This document shows, in pieces, positions 1 through 12,042 of a stretch of 64,000 nucleotides of DNA. The notes beneath the pieces are model-generated. The model did no database searches. It was given only the letters and a program-made list of their open reading frames with translations, and had not been told where the DNA came from. Every line of letters begins with the position of its first letter. Within the stretch, counting starts at the first letter, position 1. Source of the DNA: Xiphydria camelus. Lineage: Eukaryota > Arthropoda > Insecta > Hymenoptera > Xiphydriidae. The position numbers and the translations under genes were made by a program. Where the stretch lies: positions 6,148,001 through 6,212,000 of the forward strand of contig OY783195.1 in NCBI GenBank assembly GCA_963678675.1, in the 5' to 3' direction.

Positions 1-39
1 CTAAAGTGACTATTTTTACGATTCACGTTATAGTCATTT

Positions 40-603
40 GGAAATATACTACATTGTTTTCAAAATTCGTATTGAAATTAGATTTATTCCAAAAAATATT
101 GAAATGTGTTATAAATAACAATGGTTGAAATGTATAAATATTTGAAGCTTAAAAGTTAGAAATTTATCATGCAATTTAGTTTATGTAATATTATTGTATG
201 TACATATAATTTTATACATATTTTTTGTAATATTGACAAATATGATGCTCGGAAAATTTGTAAGAGGATTAAAAATACATTGAACAAGGCAAAGGTATTA
301 TTGAAACAAAGATATTTGGAAATATACTTATTTTTTTTCAAAATTCATATTGAAATTAGATTTACTCCAAAAAATATTGAAACGTGTTATTATATAAATA
401 ACAATCGTTAAATGTATAAATATTTGAAGCTTAAAAGCTAGAAATTTATCATGCAATTTAATTAATTTTTATTGTATATCTATACGTATAATTTTATATA
501 TTTTTGTTTGTAATTTTGACAAATACGATGCTTTGGAAATTTGTGGGGGGATAAAAATACATTAAAGAAGGCAAATGTGTTATTGAAACAAAGATATTTG
601 TAT
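40..603. repeat. Tandem repeat, about 278-bp unit, two copies
   Basis: Two consecutive, clearly alignable units begin with the same GGAAATATAC string at 40 and 318. They share landmarks in order: a TGTATAAATATTTGAAGC block, an ATTTATCATGCAATTTA block, a TTTGACAAATA-GATGCT block and a GAAACAAAGATATTT end. The second unit ends near 603. Short ORFs inside are AT-rich and unlike each other, so I treat the array as non-coding. It may continue left of the window. Confidence 0.85.
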
Positions 604-627
604 CTTTTGAACAAAAAATCACATTAA

Positions 628-753
628 GGGCCGGTTTTACCAACACGGTATAAACGCGGTATAGCGCTATACTGAGAATAACCAGCAATAAGCCTTATGG
701 GTATTCTCAGTATAGAGCTATACCGCGTTTATACCTGTTGGTAAAACCGGCCC
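628..753. mobile_element. Hairpin MITE with about 55-bp terminal inverted repeats
   Basis: Left arm 628-682 and right arm 699-753 are near-perfect inverted copies, differing by one indel and two substitutions around a roughly 16-bp loop. The ends read GGGCCGGTTTTACCAA and its complement. The left flank is TTAA and the right flank TTAC, compatible with a decayed TTAA target site (piggyBac-like), but a TA target cannot be excluded. No coding capacity. Confidence 0.8.
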
Positions 754-3523
754 TTACAGAGTTGAAAAGTAATTTAAAAATTAAATTCTCATTGGTATAT
801 TTCTATTGCTGTATTCTGAGCACCTTTATAAATGAGCACCTTTATAACATTCGATTAAAGATCAGTATCATTTATAGGAATGGTAGGATAATAAAAGAAC
901 TCTTTTATTTGAACAAGCTTCAGATAAAAATCGATTCCACACGTTCCTTTATTGGCAATCTCCGTTGACTGAGACAGATAAGCTTGAAAGGTTGATTCTT
1001 CATTTTATTTTTGATGATAGCACGAGCAATAATTATAGCCAGAAGCACCCGCGAGATGTGTTTCCGTGTTCAAAAAATTCGTTTATCCATAGAATTGAAA
1101 AATCGAGGCGTGAAGGTGACTCTTGCATGAGAGTAGCTATTTTTAGATTCGTAAATCAATAAAGTAAAGGATTTACATTGTCGAGGATGACCTATCGTCC
1201 TCCAGACTCCCCATATATAACTACATTGTCAATATTAGCCAAGGATATGTATCAATATAATTATGATAATGCCAGAGTGTATAGAGCTTTGGTGTCCTCT
1301 TATCACAGGAAGAATAACATCTACACGACGTCAAGGGAGTCATTTTTCTTTTTGCAAATAGAAATTTTGTTAAAAAGCCTAGTCAAATGTTTCTTAACTC
1401 TTTTATTATGCTTGCGATATTATGGCAAGAAACGACAGTACTTTCCTCTCGAAATATTCATTTGATTACGATTGCAATCATCGCAATTCGCGATATAGGC
1501 GAGACATGTGAATTTGCGAAGCTCAAATTGATATTGGTGATACATTGACGCCCCTTTTCACGTTGCGATAAATTTCCTGGAATGCATAACTCAGTTGATG
1601 TCGATGTAAAAACTGTTTTCAATTAGAAATACGCGAGGTATCGTGCAGCAATCTATTAATTGAAAATTTATTGGATTCAAATTCGTTGGAAATGCAAAAT
1701 GCAATTAATATGAAAGGAAATAAAATATGTAAATATGTATACATATGAATGTACAGAATGTAATGTAGAAATGTAAATTTAATGTGAAAAGGTCCGTATT
1801 CAGATTATCATTACGCTACGAGTTTACCATTTGAATTCTCAACTACTAACGCTTCTCGCCTGTTTATAAAGAGATTAAAATGATATAACTCCATTCCTTT
1901 GCAGTCTGAGAATTCATCTTTGGGACAATGCTTCCGCTCCATACAACATACTCTTAACACTTTTAATATCGCATCAAAATATAAGTCATTAGGGTCACGA
2001 ATGGAACGTTTCATCGATAATGATTCTGATAAATTACCGCGAATGCGTTTTTTACTTTCCAGTGGAAGTCCCGGTGGTGCGTCATGAGAAAGCTGTCGCC
2101 AGTAGCAGGTAAAGTTCATTTACAATTTAAATTTTTCTCGCTTAATACAATGCCAGAAGCGAGGGACATAATGTAACCCGATTGAATAGAGCCGGAGCGC
2201 GGTCTCTGGGATATAAAGACCCATCTGCATAAAGGGGACATGTGTGTGTGTGTGTGTGTGTGGCATTTTGACCCGTTCGGGGAGAAAAAAAAGGGTATCG
2301 AATCCGGCATCCGTTCTGCGACGAAAATTTGGAGTTCTGCAAGGTCATTCGAATTTTTTAAATATAATCGAACACAAACGTAATATTGCTCTGCTCACAC
2401 GGTGTGCGAGGTATCACTGCAAACTTATAAAACCATGTGATAACGACGATACGTGCGGTAACTGAACAACAACGCTGTAGTATATCGAATTGCATGATAA
2501 CGCGGACGCTTCTGGGAAGTATTACGATAAAAAAGAAATCAACATGGCATTTCTTTTTTGACTTACATTGAATAGCATTTACAAGCATCGATAATTTCCG
2601 AATTTGAATTAGGAGTTAATACTGCGGATCAATTCAATTAGGAACGAACTTCTGAAGACAAATTTTGTTATATGCCTGCGCGCACACGATCAAATTTTCC
2701 CTTCTAATTTTTTGTCAAACTTACCAACATTATCGATAACTTTGTATACGTTATTATTTATCCACCAGTCAAAATGCTGGAAATTGGACTAGAAATAGTA
2801 GTTTGTCAGTAAATTTAATAGAAAGTCGATGGAAAGTTCAACCGTGTGCGCGTTCGCCCTATCTATATATTCCGGTAAATTGTTGGCTGTTCTCATGGTT
2901 AAATCGAGATAAGTTTTTAAATTTTATTGATGAATTCTGCTCTCCAATTCGCTGAAACGTATTTCAATTAACTGAGCATCTTGTTGATTGTAGAATGAAA
3001 TTTATTGGAAATACATATTAAGACGGAAAATACGACAACTCTGCGATAATATAACAGAAGTTTTACTAGTCTAAATAACAAATCTGAATGACAATAAGCG
3101 ATGATCAAAAGATAGTGATACCTCTTTCGTCGTCATCTTTATCTCCAGCAGAAGATATGCTAATGAGTTGCACCATCATAGCTCTTGACCTCTAAACGTA
3201 TAATATTTATCAAAATTCAATTTGTCGCGACTGATAGCTATTTTAAGCCATGAAAATTAGTTTATTTATATGATATAATTATCGGTGAGTGATATATAAG
3301 TAAGCATCACGTATGTATGTTTCATTAGCGATCACTACACGATGCTTATGCGAGGGATAATAGTGTTTAATCTTTGATGACAACAGCATTTCTCGCGCTA
3401 TTGTGATTTACCATTCAAATTAGCTGTCTCATTGTATTCCTTATCAGTTATCAAGCGATAAAGTTCGATGTCGCGTATCTCAGAAAAATCTCTGTATCAA
3501 TGGGGGGACGTTTATTATTTCAG
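754..3523 (+). other. Upstream intron of the Dok-7-like gene; no exon recognised
   Basis: AT-rich DNA with only short unsupported ORFs. The downstream exon starts in the middle of a PH domain, so this is most likely intron. I looked for the expected upstream PH-domain start (a K-W-K-x-R-W type core) and did not find it, so that exon probably lies left of the window. It contains a TG microsatellite. Confidence 0.5.
2241..2262. repeat. (TG)11 microsatellite
   Basis: An uninterrupted run of eleven TG dinucleotides. Confidence 0.95.
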
Positions 3524-3754
3524 ACTGTCTTCACCTGCAACTTTACGGTGATAGCAAAGACAGATACAAACAAGGCCAAACCAAGGCTTCGCTGAGTTTA
3601 CAGCACTTTTTGGGGGTCGAGAGTGGGTTCACTCTTGACAAGGAATCTAATACCGTTGCCATCATTTGTCAAGACCTTACCGTGGTTCTTGCTTTCGATA
3701 CCCGCGAACGACTGATACAGTGGCAGGTCAAGATTTCAAATAACTTAGGAGAGG
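3524..3754 (+). CDS. DOK7: Dok-7-like exon: C-terminal half of PH domain
   Basis: Preceded by TTTATTATTTCAG and followed by GTATGT. The first two bases complete a split codon and the exon ends in phase 1. It encodes a cysteine-leading beta strand (CLHLQLYGDSKDRYKQG), a FTLDKESNTVAIICQDLTVV core and the closing PH helix. Confidence 0.87.
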
Positions 3755-6700
3755 GTATGTATTACCTACAGTAATCAATCGTATATATCGCATGTCTAAT
3801 GTCAAAAGGGCGTAAGTGCCGTAAAAGTCGATTGAAATGCCAAAAGGACGTATAATGTTGTTACGACGTAATATGTCGAAAAATTAAGTAAAAAGCATAA
3901 ATATGACAAAATAAAAAAACTAAAAGCAAAAGGGCATATGTGTCGGCAGATACGATCTTTTGGCATTATCTTTATTGAAATTTCACATTTAAGTACAAAC
4001 TCAAAACTGGACGATCTGCCAAAACTTTATTTCATTAATTCGTAATGGTTGAAGCGGTCTGTAAAAATTGAAAATGAGTTTCATGTAATTCAGAACGGCA
4101 TAGTATAGCGTGGTCTAATAATATCATTAAAAAATTATTCCGTGGTTACATTTCGAACGTTATTTTGTACTAACAACATGGTGGCCGCTCAACTGGATAA
4201 CTGGGAAAAGTCAGGGAATTTGATAGATCAGGGAAAGGGCAGGGAAATGTTAGGGAATTTTTGATAAATACAGAGAGTTTAAAACATTTTTCTCTTCCAT
4301 TATTTTATGTTAAATTTGTAGTAACTTTGATTCAAATTATTATATCACTTTAACCTAATCCTGAGCAGTAATAAACTATAGAAATATAGGGAAAACGTAT
4401 CCATGTATTTTTAAATTATAATCTGCGTAAGTGCAGCCAACTGTGCATTTATATTGTTTGCATGCTCATGTAATGCAAATAAACGCTTGCGTGATAAGTA
4501 AGTGATAGCTAATAATATAGCAACATATTTTAGAAGTATTGGGTAAACGTGTATAATAATTTTGGCATGTCAGTTTTACCCCTAACCCGATTATCATTAT
4601 AAAATATGAAATATTTCGATTAGGACAAACATGTAAGAATTTTTTTTGCATATATGAACTATATTATTGCAATATTTGAATTTTTTCTTCACATCTCGCG
4701 AATTAAAAAGTCAGGGAAAATTAGTGATTTTTGAGTCAGGGAAACTGGGAAAAGTCAGGGAATTTTGTGAGTAGAATTGAGTGGCCACCCTGAACAACAA
4801 ATGGTGAGCATTTTGCTAATATTCTAAAAATTGTTTTATCGCGGGTGATAAAATTATATTCCCATTAACAATCACTAATAACATGCGTTGTATTGCATAA
4901 ACTTGTCCAAGATCAATTCAATTAGTAGAGATTTTTCAGCTCAGGCGGATACGTCCTTCTGACGTTAGTAAATATACAATTTTGCCAAATAGGTGTATCC
5001 GCCGGCACTTACGCCCTTTTACTTTTAACTTTTCTATTTGTTTATTTTAGCAGTTCTAGCCGTTCCTACGTTTTATAATCGACTCCAACAGAAAAAAATT
5101 ACACATCCTTTTGATTTTTGCAATGCTAAAAGGGCGTAAAAGTGTCGTTCGCGCCCCTTTTGGCATTAGACACGCGATATGTCGATCGAGCGATAACATG
5201 TTCAGCGACGAAGGTGTTCGAAATAATAGTTGCTCAAGTTCACGAAATAAAGAGGCACCTACCGATCTGTCTTCCCAGATCAACAGTACCTAGTCCTGAT
5301 ATCATCCGCTCCGCCGAAAGCGAAATTGGTCAGCGGTCCGGCGCACTTACACGTGCAGGACCACCGCTTCTGCGTCACCGTGGGCGTACCGCCGCGACTC
5401 GTCGGCATCTGGGACATCGGCCATCTGCGTCGTTACGGAGTGGTTGACGGTAAATTCTGCTTCGAGGGTGGCTCGAGGTGCGGACGCGGCGAGGGTCTCC
5501 ACGTTCTCGTGACGGACCAGGGCGACGACATCGTGAAGACCCTGCAGTTGGCGGCCGAGGGGAAGCTGTCCGCGAAGAAGAGGCCGGTGGCTCGCGAGCA
5601 ATCGACGACGCAAGACAGTCCCCGTCGGCAGTTCTCTCGGTCGGAAACGCGCGCCAGCGATTTCTTCCCCTCCGCCATATACAATTCCTCGTCGTACGAG
5701 GATCACTGCGACAGCTGCAAGAACGAAAGCTCGCCGTACTGGTCGTCCGCGGAGAGCAGACAGCAGACGGAGCCGGACGGCGACTTCAGCTGCAGGGACA
5801 CCGCCTCGGTGTCCGAGCTCCCGGATCAGCCGGGCGAATGGCGCAGCTGTTCCCTCTCGCGACACGGCGCCGCTCCGGGGCTGGAAAGGTGCGCTAGCTG
5901 CATCAGCAAACTCGGCACCATCTCCAAGTCGTCCGCTTCCGGGATCACCGGCGGAAACATGAGCAGCAGCCCGGCGCCGACGGCGAGCAATCTGGGATGC
6001 CACTTGCAACCGCGCACCTTCGACAGACTGTCGCTCTCGTCGTACAGCAGCAGCAGTCACGACAGCGACTACTCCGTGTCCCACGCGCAGACCGAGTGCC
6101 ACTGCGCGCAAGCGAAGACGCACGCTCAGTGCAGGCAGAACTCGCCGTCGCCGGGTCCCCCCGTGATATCGCCTCCCAGGCCGCCGAAGCCGTCTTCGGT
6201 CAGCGTTAGGAAGCCGAAGAAACCTCCGATGCCGTTGCCGAGCGACCAGGGCAGCGCCTGTACGTGTCGACAACAGAGACAAGCCCCCGCAGCGACGGTT
6301 GCTCGTGCCGCGTCGATCGGTCCGTACGAGAATTACGACGTTCCGAAAGCGATTCTCGCTCACCACGTATCGCTGGAGCGAGCGGCTCCGGCCGGTCAAT
6401 ATTACGACACGCCGCGAAACATAAAGGAATGCCTGGCAGTGCCGAAGAGTTACCCGAACTACGACACGCCGCACGTGCCCCAAGCCGTGGTGCTGCAGCA
6501 GTGCGGCTGCCCGGCGAAGCTAGCGTCTCAAACGTCGCCCCGTTCCTCCGCGTGTCCCTGCCACAACGTCATGAGCTGGGCCGGCTTCGTGCTACCCTAC
6601 TGCCGACGCGGCGCCGGCATCGAGCCCACCGGGGTCACCGTGCACCCCGTGCGACTCTCCGGCGAGGGCAAGATGCCCGTCGTCAACGCCAACGGCGAGC

Positions 6701-9527
6701 TGGCGATCTACGCCACGGCGAACAAGCGCAAGACCTTGGAGAACGCGGGGGAGACCGCGGAGAACCGCGTCTATCGCGCCGACGCGAACGGATCGAGCAA
6801 CTACGAGAACGTTTCGCCGGTGATCGACACTCAGCCGGAATCGAATCAGGCGAACTACGCGAACATCGACTTCACGCAATCGCTCGAGCACTACGAGAAC
6901 AGCAAAGACCTGCTGACGAAGTCCGGGATCTCGCAGGACGACGTGGAGAAGTTTGCCGATCAGCTGAAGGACACCGCCGCGACCGACAGCAGCGCGGCTA
7001 AAGTGTGCAACAAGTGCGGCCACGCTAAGGAGGACGAGAACAACGATTATTTGATCATGGAGCTGGAGAAGCAACCGCAGAAGAAGCCGCCGTTCCCCGG
7101 TTATCTACCGATGCAGCCGGCTCACAACGCCTGCTCCAAGGAGGTACTCACCAGGATCTGCGGCGGGATCAAGAGCTCCAGCAATCCCACGCTTTCGGGC
7201 TCGCCGATGCCGGAGGGCGTCAGGAAGCGATCCGACTCGGAGTACCGTGTGCCAGGCTCGGCGATGCTCTCCAGTCCCTACCTGAGACGGCGTCTCCTGG
7301 ACGCGAGCAACGGAATCGAATCGTCCGGTGGTATCGGCTGTATGCTCTTCAGAAAGAGGTCTTACTCGGCGGAGTCCGCTCGCTATCTCGACGAGGACAC
7401 TCGCGCGTTGTCCACTCTCGCGGTTCACAAGTGTTCCGGCGAAGCGGAGAAAGTCTCGTCGATCGGCAAGCTCGATCGACGCACCTCCAGTATGGACTCC
7501 GAGCTGAAAGCGAACCACGACGGGTCGGCGACTTCCGTCGCGTCGTCGCAGCCGTCTTGTATCAAGATTCGCCGCTCCTCTTCGGTCCCCTCGAAGACCG
7601 GCCACAACAGGGACTCCTCCAGCAGCAACGACTCGGGCGTCTCCACCGGTTCGCTCAGTCATCGAGCCGCGGAGTTCGTGGAGTTCGAGTTGTCGCTGGC
7701 GCCGATCACCCCTTCCTCGTCCTCCGCTTCGGCGAGGAAGCACGGCAACGTGTTGTCCGTGTGTCGCAAGAGTCCACCGCCCGCTTGCTACCACAGCAGC
7801 TTGCCGAGGAAGTCCAAGTCGAGCGATCCGCTGCGCGAGTTGTCCTTCCAATTTCAAAAGATCAAGATACCGACCAAGTCGTCGTCGGCCGAGGCGGACA
7901 TTCCGACGTGCTTGCCGAAAGGCACCAAGGGGTTTAACAGTCCCGGCGAGGCGACGAGCGCGCCGTACATCGATTCGAGGAGCACGAGCAGTGGTACTTC
8001 CGACATGTCCGATTACATCGAGACGCTGTCGCTGTCGTCGCATTCGTCCTCCGATACTCCAGAGAGTCTAAGGTGAGCGATGTTTTTATACGAATCACAC
8101 ATTGCTAACATGTCGTAAAACGAAGCTATCCTGTATTCGATAAATTTTTCAACGAGTTCGCGGGAAGCGATTCATCACTACACGAAGGAAAAGGATTAGT
8201 AATTTTTACAGTGAATACTAGTGACAGGGCTTGTGGAAGTGAAAGATTGAATTTTTTAATAGACACAGTATACTTTTTACAGTTCATAACAGTATAAATC
8301 CGTAAACACCTGGCACATAATGTGAGATTAGTAAATTTTACCGTATAAACTGATGTTTATACTATTACGAACTGTAGAAAGTTCGCTGTGGTCTATTGAA
8401 AGCTTCAATTCGTTACCTGGACAGGGTTGTCGCAAACTTGGAAAACCGAGAAAAGTCAGGGAATTTTGTTGAGGGTATGGGAAACCTGGGAAAGTCAGGG
8501 AATTTCAAGATAATCTCTTGTAATTTTCAATACATTTTTTAAAAGGAATATTTAATTAAAGTTTTGTGACATAGTACAACTATGCATACAATGTATAATG
8601 ATTTAGCAATATTAGCAATAATATATTTTAAATTTTGTTAAATTATAATCCGTATTTAACACCTTTTCACCGCAACATAAACCCGCGACGAGTAGGATGT
8701 TCTATTGTATTATTAGAGATTTTGTGTCTATAGCTTTTCTTACGCTTGCGCCTTTGAGCTTATGCTTCTTTATAGCGTATTATTTTCCAGACCAATAATA
8801 AATGCTTCTTTCACTCTCTCGAAGTTTTTTTTTCATAAGTCAATTAATTGGTATATGAAAAAAATGTGATTTTCGCTTTAGAAAAACCTGGATAAATCGA
8901 GGAATTTTTAAAATCAAAATTTCTGGCAACCCTGCTGTCCTGTTATTGGGATAACCGTAAAAATGAATAGGTTTTCCCATGATTTCTTACTAATCCTTTT
9001 TCCCCGTATAGTAAACCGAGATATCGCTAATTTATCTTCCATTCTCTAACCATACAAACGTCGAAATCGGCGATTGCGATTACATCTGAAGACAGATTCT
9101 ACTACGAAGTGGCAGAACTCTTCGTAACAATTGCGCTAGAAATTGTTTGATTTGCTAAAAGCTTCGCTATCAAATCAAATAAGTCATTCCCGTCACGTCA
9201 AATAAAACTCCGAATACATGAAAATGTATAGGTAGAAAAAAATACATTTCCGTGTCCTTCGCGCGTGTTCGCAGATTGGGCGGCCGAGCAGTGGCCACGA
9301 CCCTTCGTCCGCGCAGCGGTAAGGAATACTACAAGATAGATCGTAGCATTTTGGTGGAGCAGGGGCGCACGATGACGACTCCGGTAAGTAACTACGCCAA
9401 TATTACCCCGGTCCTCGAGAAGAGCGAATCTCCGTCGCCGGGATACATGAGCAGCTCTCCTTACGAGCAGCCGCAGCCAACGCGCGAGCACTTTCTATTC
9501 TCCGAGGTAAATGGCGCGACTGATTGA
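3524..9527 (+). CDS. DOK7: Dok-7-like PH/PTB adaptor protein, 5'-partial (exons 3524-3754, 5279-8072, 9275-9527)
   Basis: Three exons join in frame (phases 1 then 2) to give about 1091 residues ending in TGA at 9525-9527. The first exon encodes the C-terminal half of a PH domain ending in a W-containing helix (RERLIQWQVKI). The second opens with an IRS-type PTB domain (SAPPKAKLVSGPAHLHVQ, then LRRYG and CFEGGSRCG). This PH-PTB pair and its spacing match DOK7, the cytoplasmic activator of the MuSK receptor kinase. The long low-complexity tail carries three Y-D-x-P sites (codons at 6334, 6403, 6460), the type that binds Crk SH2 domains in vertebrate DOK7, and four Y-x-N sites (6802, 6856, 6892, 9393) of Grb2-binding type. 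It also has many serine-rich stretches and a C-N-K-C-G-H motif. The 5' exon(s) encoding the PH start are missing. Other Dok or IRS-family adaptors are the alternative; the short PTB close behind PH favours DOK7. Confidence 0.85.
3789..5175. mobile_element. TIR element of about 1.39 kb in the PH-PTB intron, hosting a second element
   Basis: Left end CGCATGTCTAATGTCAAAAG and the complement of the right end, CGCGTGTCTAATGCCAAAAG, match over about 25 bp. Both are followed inward by a GGGCG-type run, and the flanks are ATAT-like. Variants of the AAAGGGCGTAA motif recur just inside both ends. The interior contains the separate 616-bp element at 4177-4792. No transposase is visible. Confidence 0.65.
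4177..4792 (+). mobile_element. hAT-like non-autonomous element, copy A (616 bp)
   Basis: The ends are CATGGTGGCCGCTCAAC and, complemented from the right, CAGGGTGGCCACTCAAT. Repeated AGTCAGGGAATTT modules lie just inside both ends. Flanking 8-mers actaacaa and aacaacaa agree at 6 of 8 positions, consistent with an old hAT-type 8-bp target duplication. Two other near-full copies lie at 30346-30950 (reverse) and 50527-51175 (same orientation). Confidence 0.75.
5279..8072 (+). CDS. DOK7: Dok-7-like exon: PTB domain and phosphotyrosine tail
   Basis: The acceptor is GTCTTCCCAG just before 5279; G from the previous exon plus AT makes an Asp codon. The donor is CTAAG|GTGAGC after 8072 (phase 2). 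The open frame runs 931 codons without interruption and is strongly GC-rich. The PTB domain covers roughly the first 100 residues; the remainder is probably disordered and holds the YDxP and first three YxN motifs. Confidence 0.92.
8278..8376. mobile_element. Small foldback sequence
   Basis: TACAGTTCATAACAGTATAAA at the left is repeated inverted as TACAGTTCGTAATAGTATAAA at the right, about 99 bp end to end, in the last intron of the Dok-7-like gene. This is probably a short MITE. Confidence 0.5.
8422..8934 (+). mobile_element. hAT-like relative with CAGGGTTG ends
   Basis: The left end CAGGGTTGTCGCAAACTTGG and the right end, complemented as CAGGGTTGCCAGAAATTTTG, form imperfect TIRs. The interior near the left end has the same AAGTCAGGGAATTT modules as the 616-bp family, so this is a diverged relative. 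No 8-bp duplication can be recognised. Confidence 0.55.
9275..9527 (+). CDS. DOK7: Dok-7-like last exon
   Basis: The acceptor is GTGTTCGCAG before 9275. The first base completes the Arg codon split across the intron, giving RLGGRAVATTLRPRSGKEYY. It adds an EYYKI tyrosine pair and a NYANITP motif and ends at TGA. A strong donor-like GTAAGT lies inside the exon at 9384-9389 and could allow an alternative, longer transcript. Confidence 0.85.
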
Positions 9528-10213
9528 GGAAACGACGTTTTTCTGCGCTGAGCGGAAGGACGAATGGAGTCGTACTTACACGGGGCAGCGTAGCTCATCT
9601 CGAATACGAAGGCGAGTAGAAACATCGTGAATCGCGCAGACGTTTGCCAAAGCGAACGATCTTCGAGAAGCGTTATTTAGGGACTTTGTCTCGCAGCGAA
9701 CGCGAATACGACGCGCAAACGCGTTATCAGCAAAGGAAAAGAAAGAGAAAGCGAAGAGAACCAGAAGTTCCTAGGAATTCCAAACACAACGGATAAGAGT
9801 ATTCAAGGTAGATCGGACAGCTGGGTTTATTATGACTGTTTGCACTATACGCGATTATCTATGATCTCTTCGACAGCTGTTTTCGCATTTATTTCGAGAG
9901 TTACCGCAACTATCCGGGCGATGTCGATGACGTGCACTCGCAGTCAGGTTCATAATGATGCGCTTCGCGAAAACCGGACGCTTTTATAGAGCGTACTTTA
10001 CGGGTCGAATTCGCGACAGACAAATCCTGCTCATCGGAGTCACTCCTCGCTTTGATCAATCAATGAATCAATCAATCACGGCATCGGCGCGCGAGACTCG
10101 CGTTGTATTCCGGCAGACCCCGAATCTTGTCCGAGAGCGTATAGTGGAAACAAAGTCGATAATCGAACACTTCCTACAACGATTCAAACAATTTCTAAAA
10201 TATGCTCAATAAA
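9528..10213 (+). other. DOK7: Probable 3' UTR of the Dok-7-like gene
   Basis: Follows the stop codon directly with no competing ORF and reaches the first good AATAAA. Alternative, much longer 3' UTRs are possible because no plus-strand gene follows for many kilobases. Confidence 0.45.
10208..10213 (+). terminator. Candidate poly(A) signal AATAAA
   Basis: First canonical AATAAA downstream of the Dok-7-like stop codon, about 680 bp after it. Use is not proven. Confidence 0.4.
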
Positions 10214-11053
10214 GAAATATAATAGGTGTATAGTAAGAATCCTGCCCTAGAGTAAAGGATAATGTCGTCGTGTCGTATACTTTTGATGGGTATATATCGT
10301 TTTTCGAATACTTTTTATTTTGTATAACTATACTTTAATATAGGATGTACACACAGGGGTTAATGAACAATGCCATTGAAGGTCCTTATAATTTTTTCCG
10401 TGGTTTCGCGGGAGACACATTTTAACGCCCGGTTTCACGAGCAAAGTTTAACGCTGGAACTTGACTAGGGTAAACACACCGGTTGTCGGACACTTAAGGA
10501 GGTTCATCGGCTAATCAAGTTTCTATAAATTTGCTTGAAATTTGGACCATATGTTATTAATAGTTCTATCTATACATTCATCAAATTATTAGAACCGTGC
10601 CCATACCAAAGTGGAGATATTCACTTTCAAAGTTGGGAGTTTTAACATGCAAGGTATAGGCAAAACATAAGCTAGAGGGCCGTTTTCATTTATAGCAGCA
10701 GAAATTGTCTATATATTTTGTTAAAAAACTAATATATGATGTATGATGATGTTAGGAATAACATATTACAAGATAGGGATACCCAGCCATACCGTTTTTA
10801 CGTAATTGTAATTCAAAGTACTTAACTTGACAGTATTTTTAACGCATTGCTCTATGGAAAGGAGAGCAGCGAGCTTCGCTTCTTTTAACGTGCGCTAGTA
10901 TGAGTGTATACATATAGGACGCAGGCTACCACCCTAGTGTTAGTATGTACAGTCTACGTTAAAAGTTGTAAAGTATGAAGAGGGGCGCGCTATAGGGAAC
11001 GAGTATAGAACAAGCGACTAAGCTTTTGGTTACGATTACAGCCCTTGAACGTC

Positions 11054-11186
11054 CTTAAGCAGACGATATTTCCAGTTCTCGGACGTATCTCTTTCTTCCT
11101 CCGTTCAAGGATAGGGGTTTTCGGACACTTAAGCAAACGATATTTCCAGTTATCACAGACGTATCTCTTTCTTCCTCTGTTCAAGG
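11054..11186. repeat. Direct repeat, 74-bp period, two copies
   Basis: CTTAAGCAGACGATATTTCC starting at 11054 recurs as CTTAAGCAAACGATATTTCC at 11128. Each is followed by an ACGTATCTCTTTCTTCCTC block and a GTTCAAGG end. Confidence 0.8.
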
Positions 11187-11220
11187 GGATACTGTCACAT
11201 ATCTGTTTCATTAAATGCCC

Positions 11221-11306
11221 GACAACAGGGGAGTTGTCCGGCTAACCGGTGCGTTATCTATTTCATTCTCTATCCGACAACAGGTAGTGTCCGGCTAACC
11301 GGTGCT
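11221..11306. repeat. Direct repeat with GTCCGGCTAACCGGTGC core
   Basis: Two copies of GACAACAGG-(4-7 bases)-GTCCGGCTAACCGGTGC, about 55 bp apart. A related CGGCTAACCGGCGA occurs at 61909 inside a different inverted-repeat element, suggesting both derive from mobile DNA. Confidence 0.65.
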
Positions 11307-11648
11307 TTCACCCTATTTAGCGGAAGGGTCCGCCGAGGGCGAATCGTTCGAGTTACAGCGAATCTATTTAGCGTGTAAACTCGTACCGTGAGAGGATTAA
11401 GGAGTCATGAATTTAAAGTAGCCTCCCATAAAAAGAACTGAAGACGTATAACGATTTGATTTTTTCAAAACCGGATCAGATTTGGGGGATTTCAGAGTTA
11501 AGCGGGCCTAGGCTACTGTGGAGTACAACTAGCGTTCCTTTCTGGCAAATGTGGAACATAATTTTTCCCAGAAGAGTAACCAGAATTTGTTTCACTATTT
11601 TCTCCGTGGTTAAAATGAAAATCACAAAGCGAAAGAACTTTTCATATG

Positions 11649-12042
11649 TACAGGGTGTTCCAGGTTGAGCGGGTGTCCCGTTAATGGTGAATTCCTTATA
11701 AAAATCTAAGGTTTCATTTCTAATGAAAAAATGTCGAGGGGTTAATATTGTTGAAACAGGAAACTGTTTAAATTCACCAATTTTAATTTATACCGGTGCA
11801 AATTTACCACAGTTTTGACATTTCAGGTCGATCTGTGGTTACAAGTCGACATTGATAGAGATGCGACACCTTTAATATGCAGTAAATATGATTTATTATT
11901 ACAATATTTTAACAATATTGTAATATAAATATGATTCAAAAATATTGAACCCTTCGACATTTTTTCATTAGAAATAAAATCTTAAATTTTCATAAGGATT
12001 TTACCATTAACGGTAGATCCGCTCAACCTGGAACACCCTGTA
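11649..12042. mobile_element. TA-flanked MITE with about 105-bp TIRs
   Basis: TA|CAGGGTGTTCCAGGTTGAGC at the left matches the complement of the right end over about 105 bp, with some substitutions. Both outer flanks are TA, as expected for Tc1/mariner-type insertion. The 394-bp length has no coding capacity. Confidence 0.8.

Larger units (their letters stand above)
10214..11648. other. Intergenic, short direct repeats only
   Basis: No coding exon is recognised. The block holds the two direct repeats listed separately and isolated CGGACACTTAAG motifs at about 10487 and 11122. Confidence 0.5.

Noticed and set aside
2116..2348. Short ORFs across the TG microsatellite
   Set aside because: They arise from the dinucleotide run (THTHTH and VCVCVC translations).
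5347..6483. 378-codon minus-strand ORF antisense to the Dok-7-like exon
   Set aside because: It is arginine-rich shadow coding caused by the GC-rich plus-strand exon, whose own frame has domain similarity and matching splice phases.
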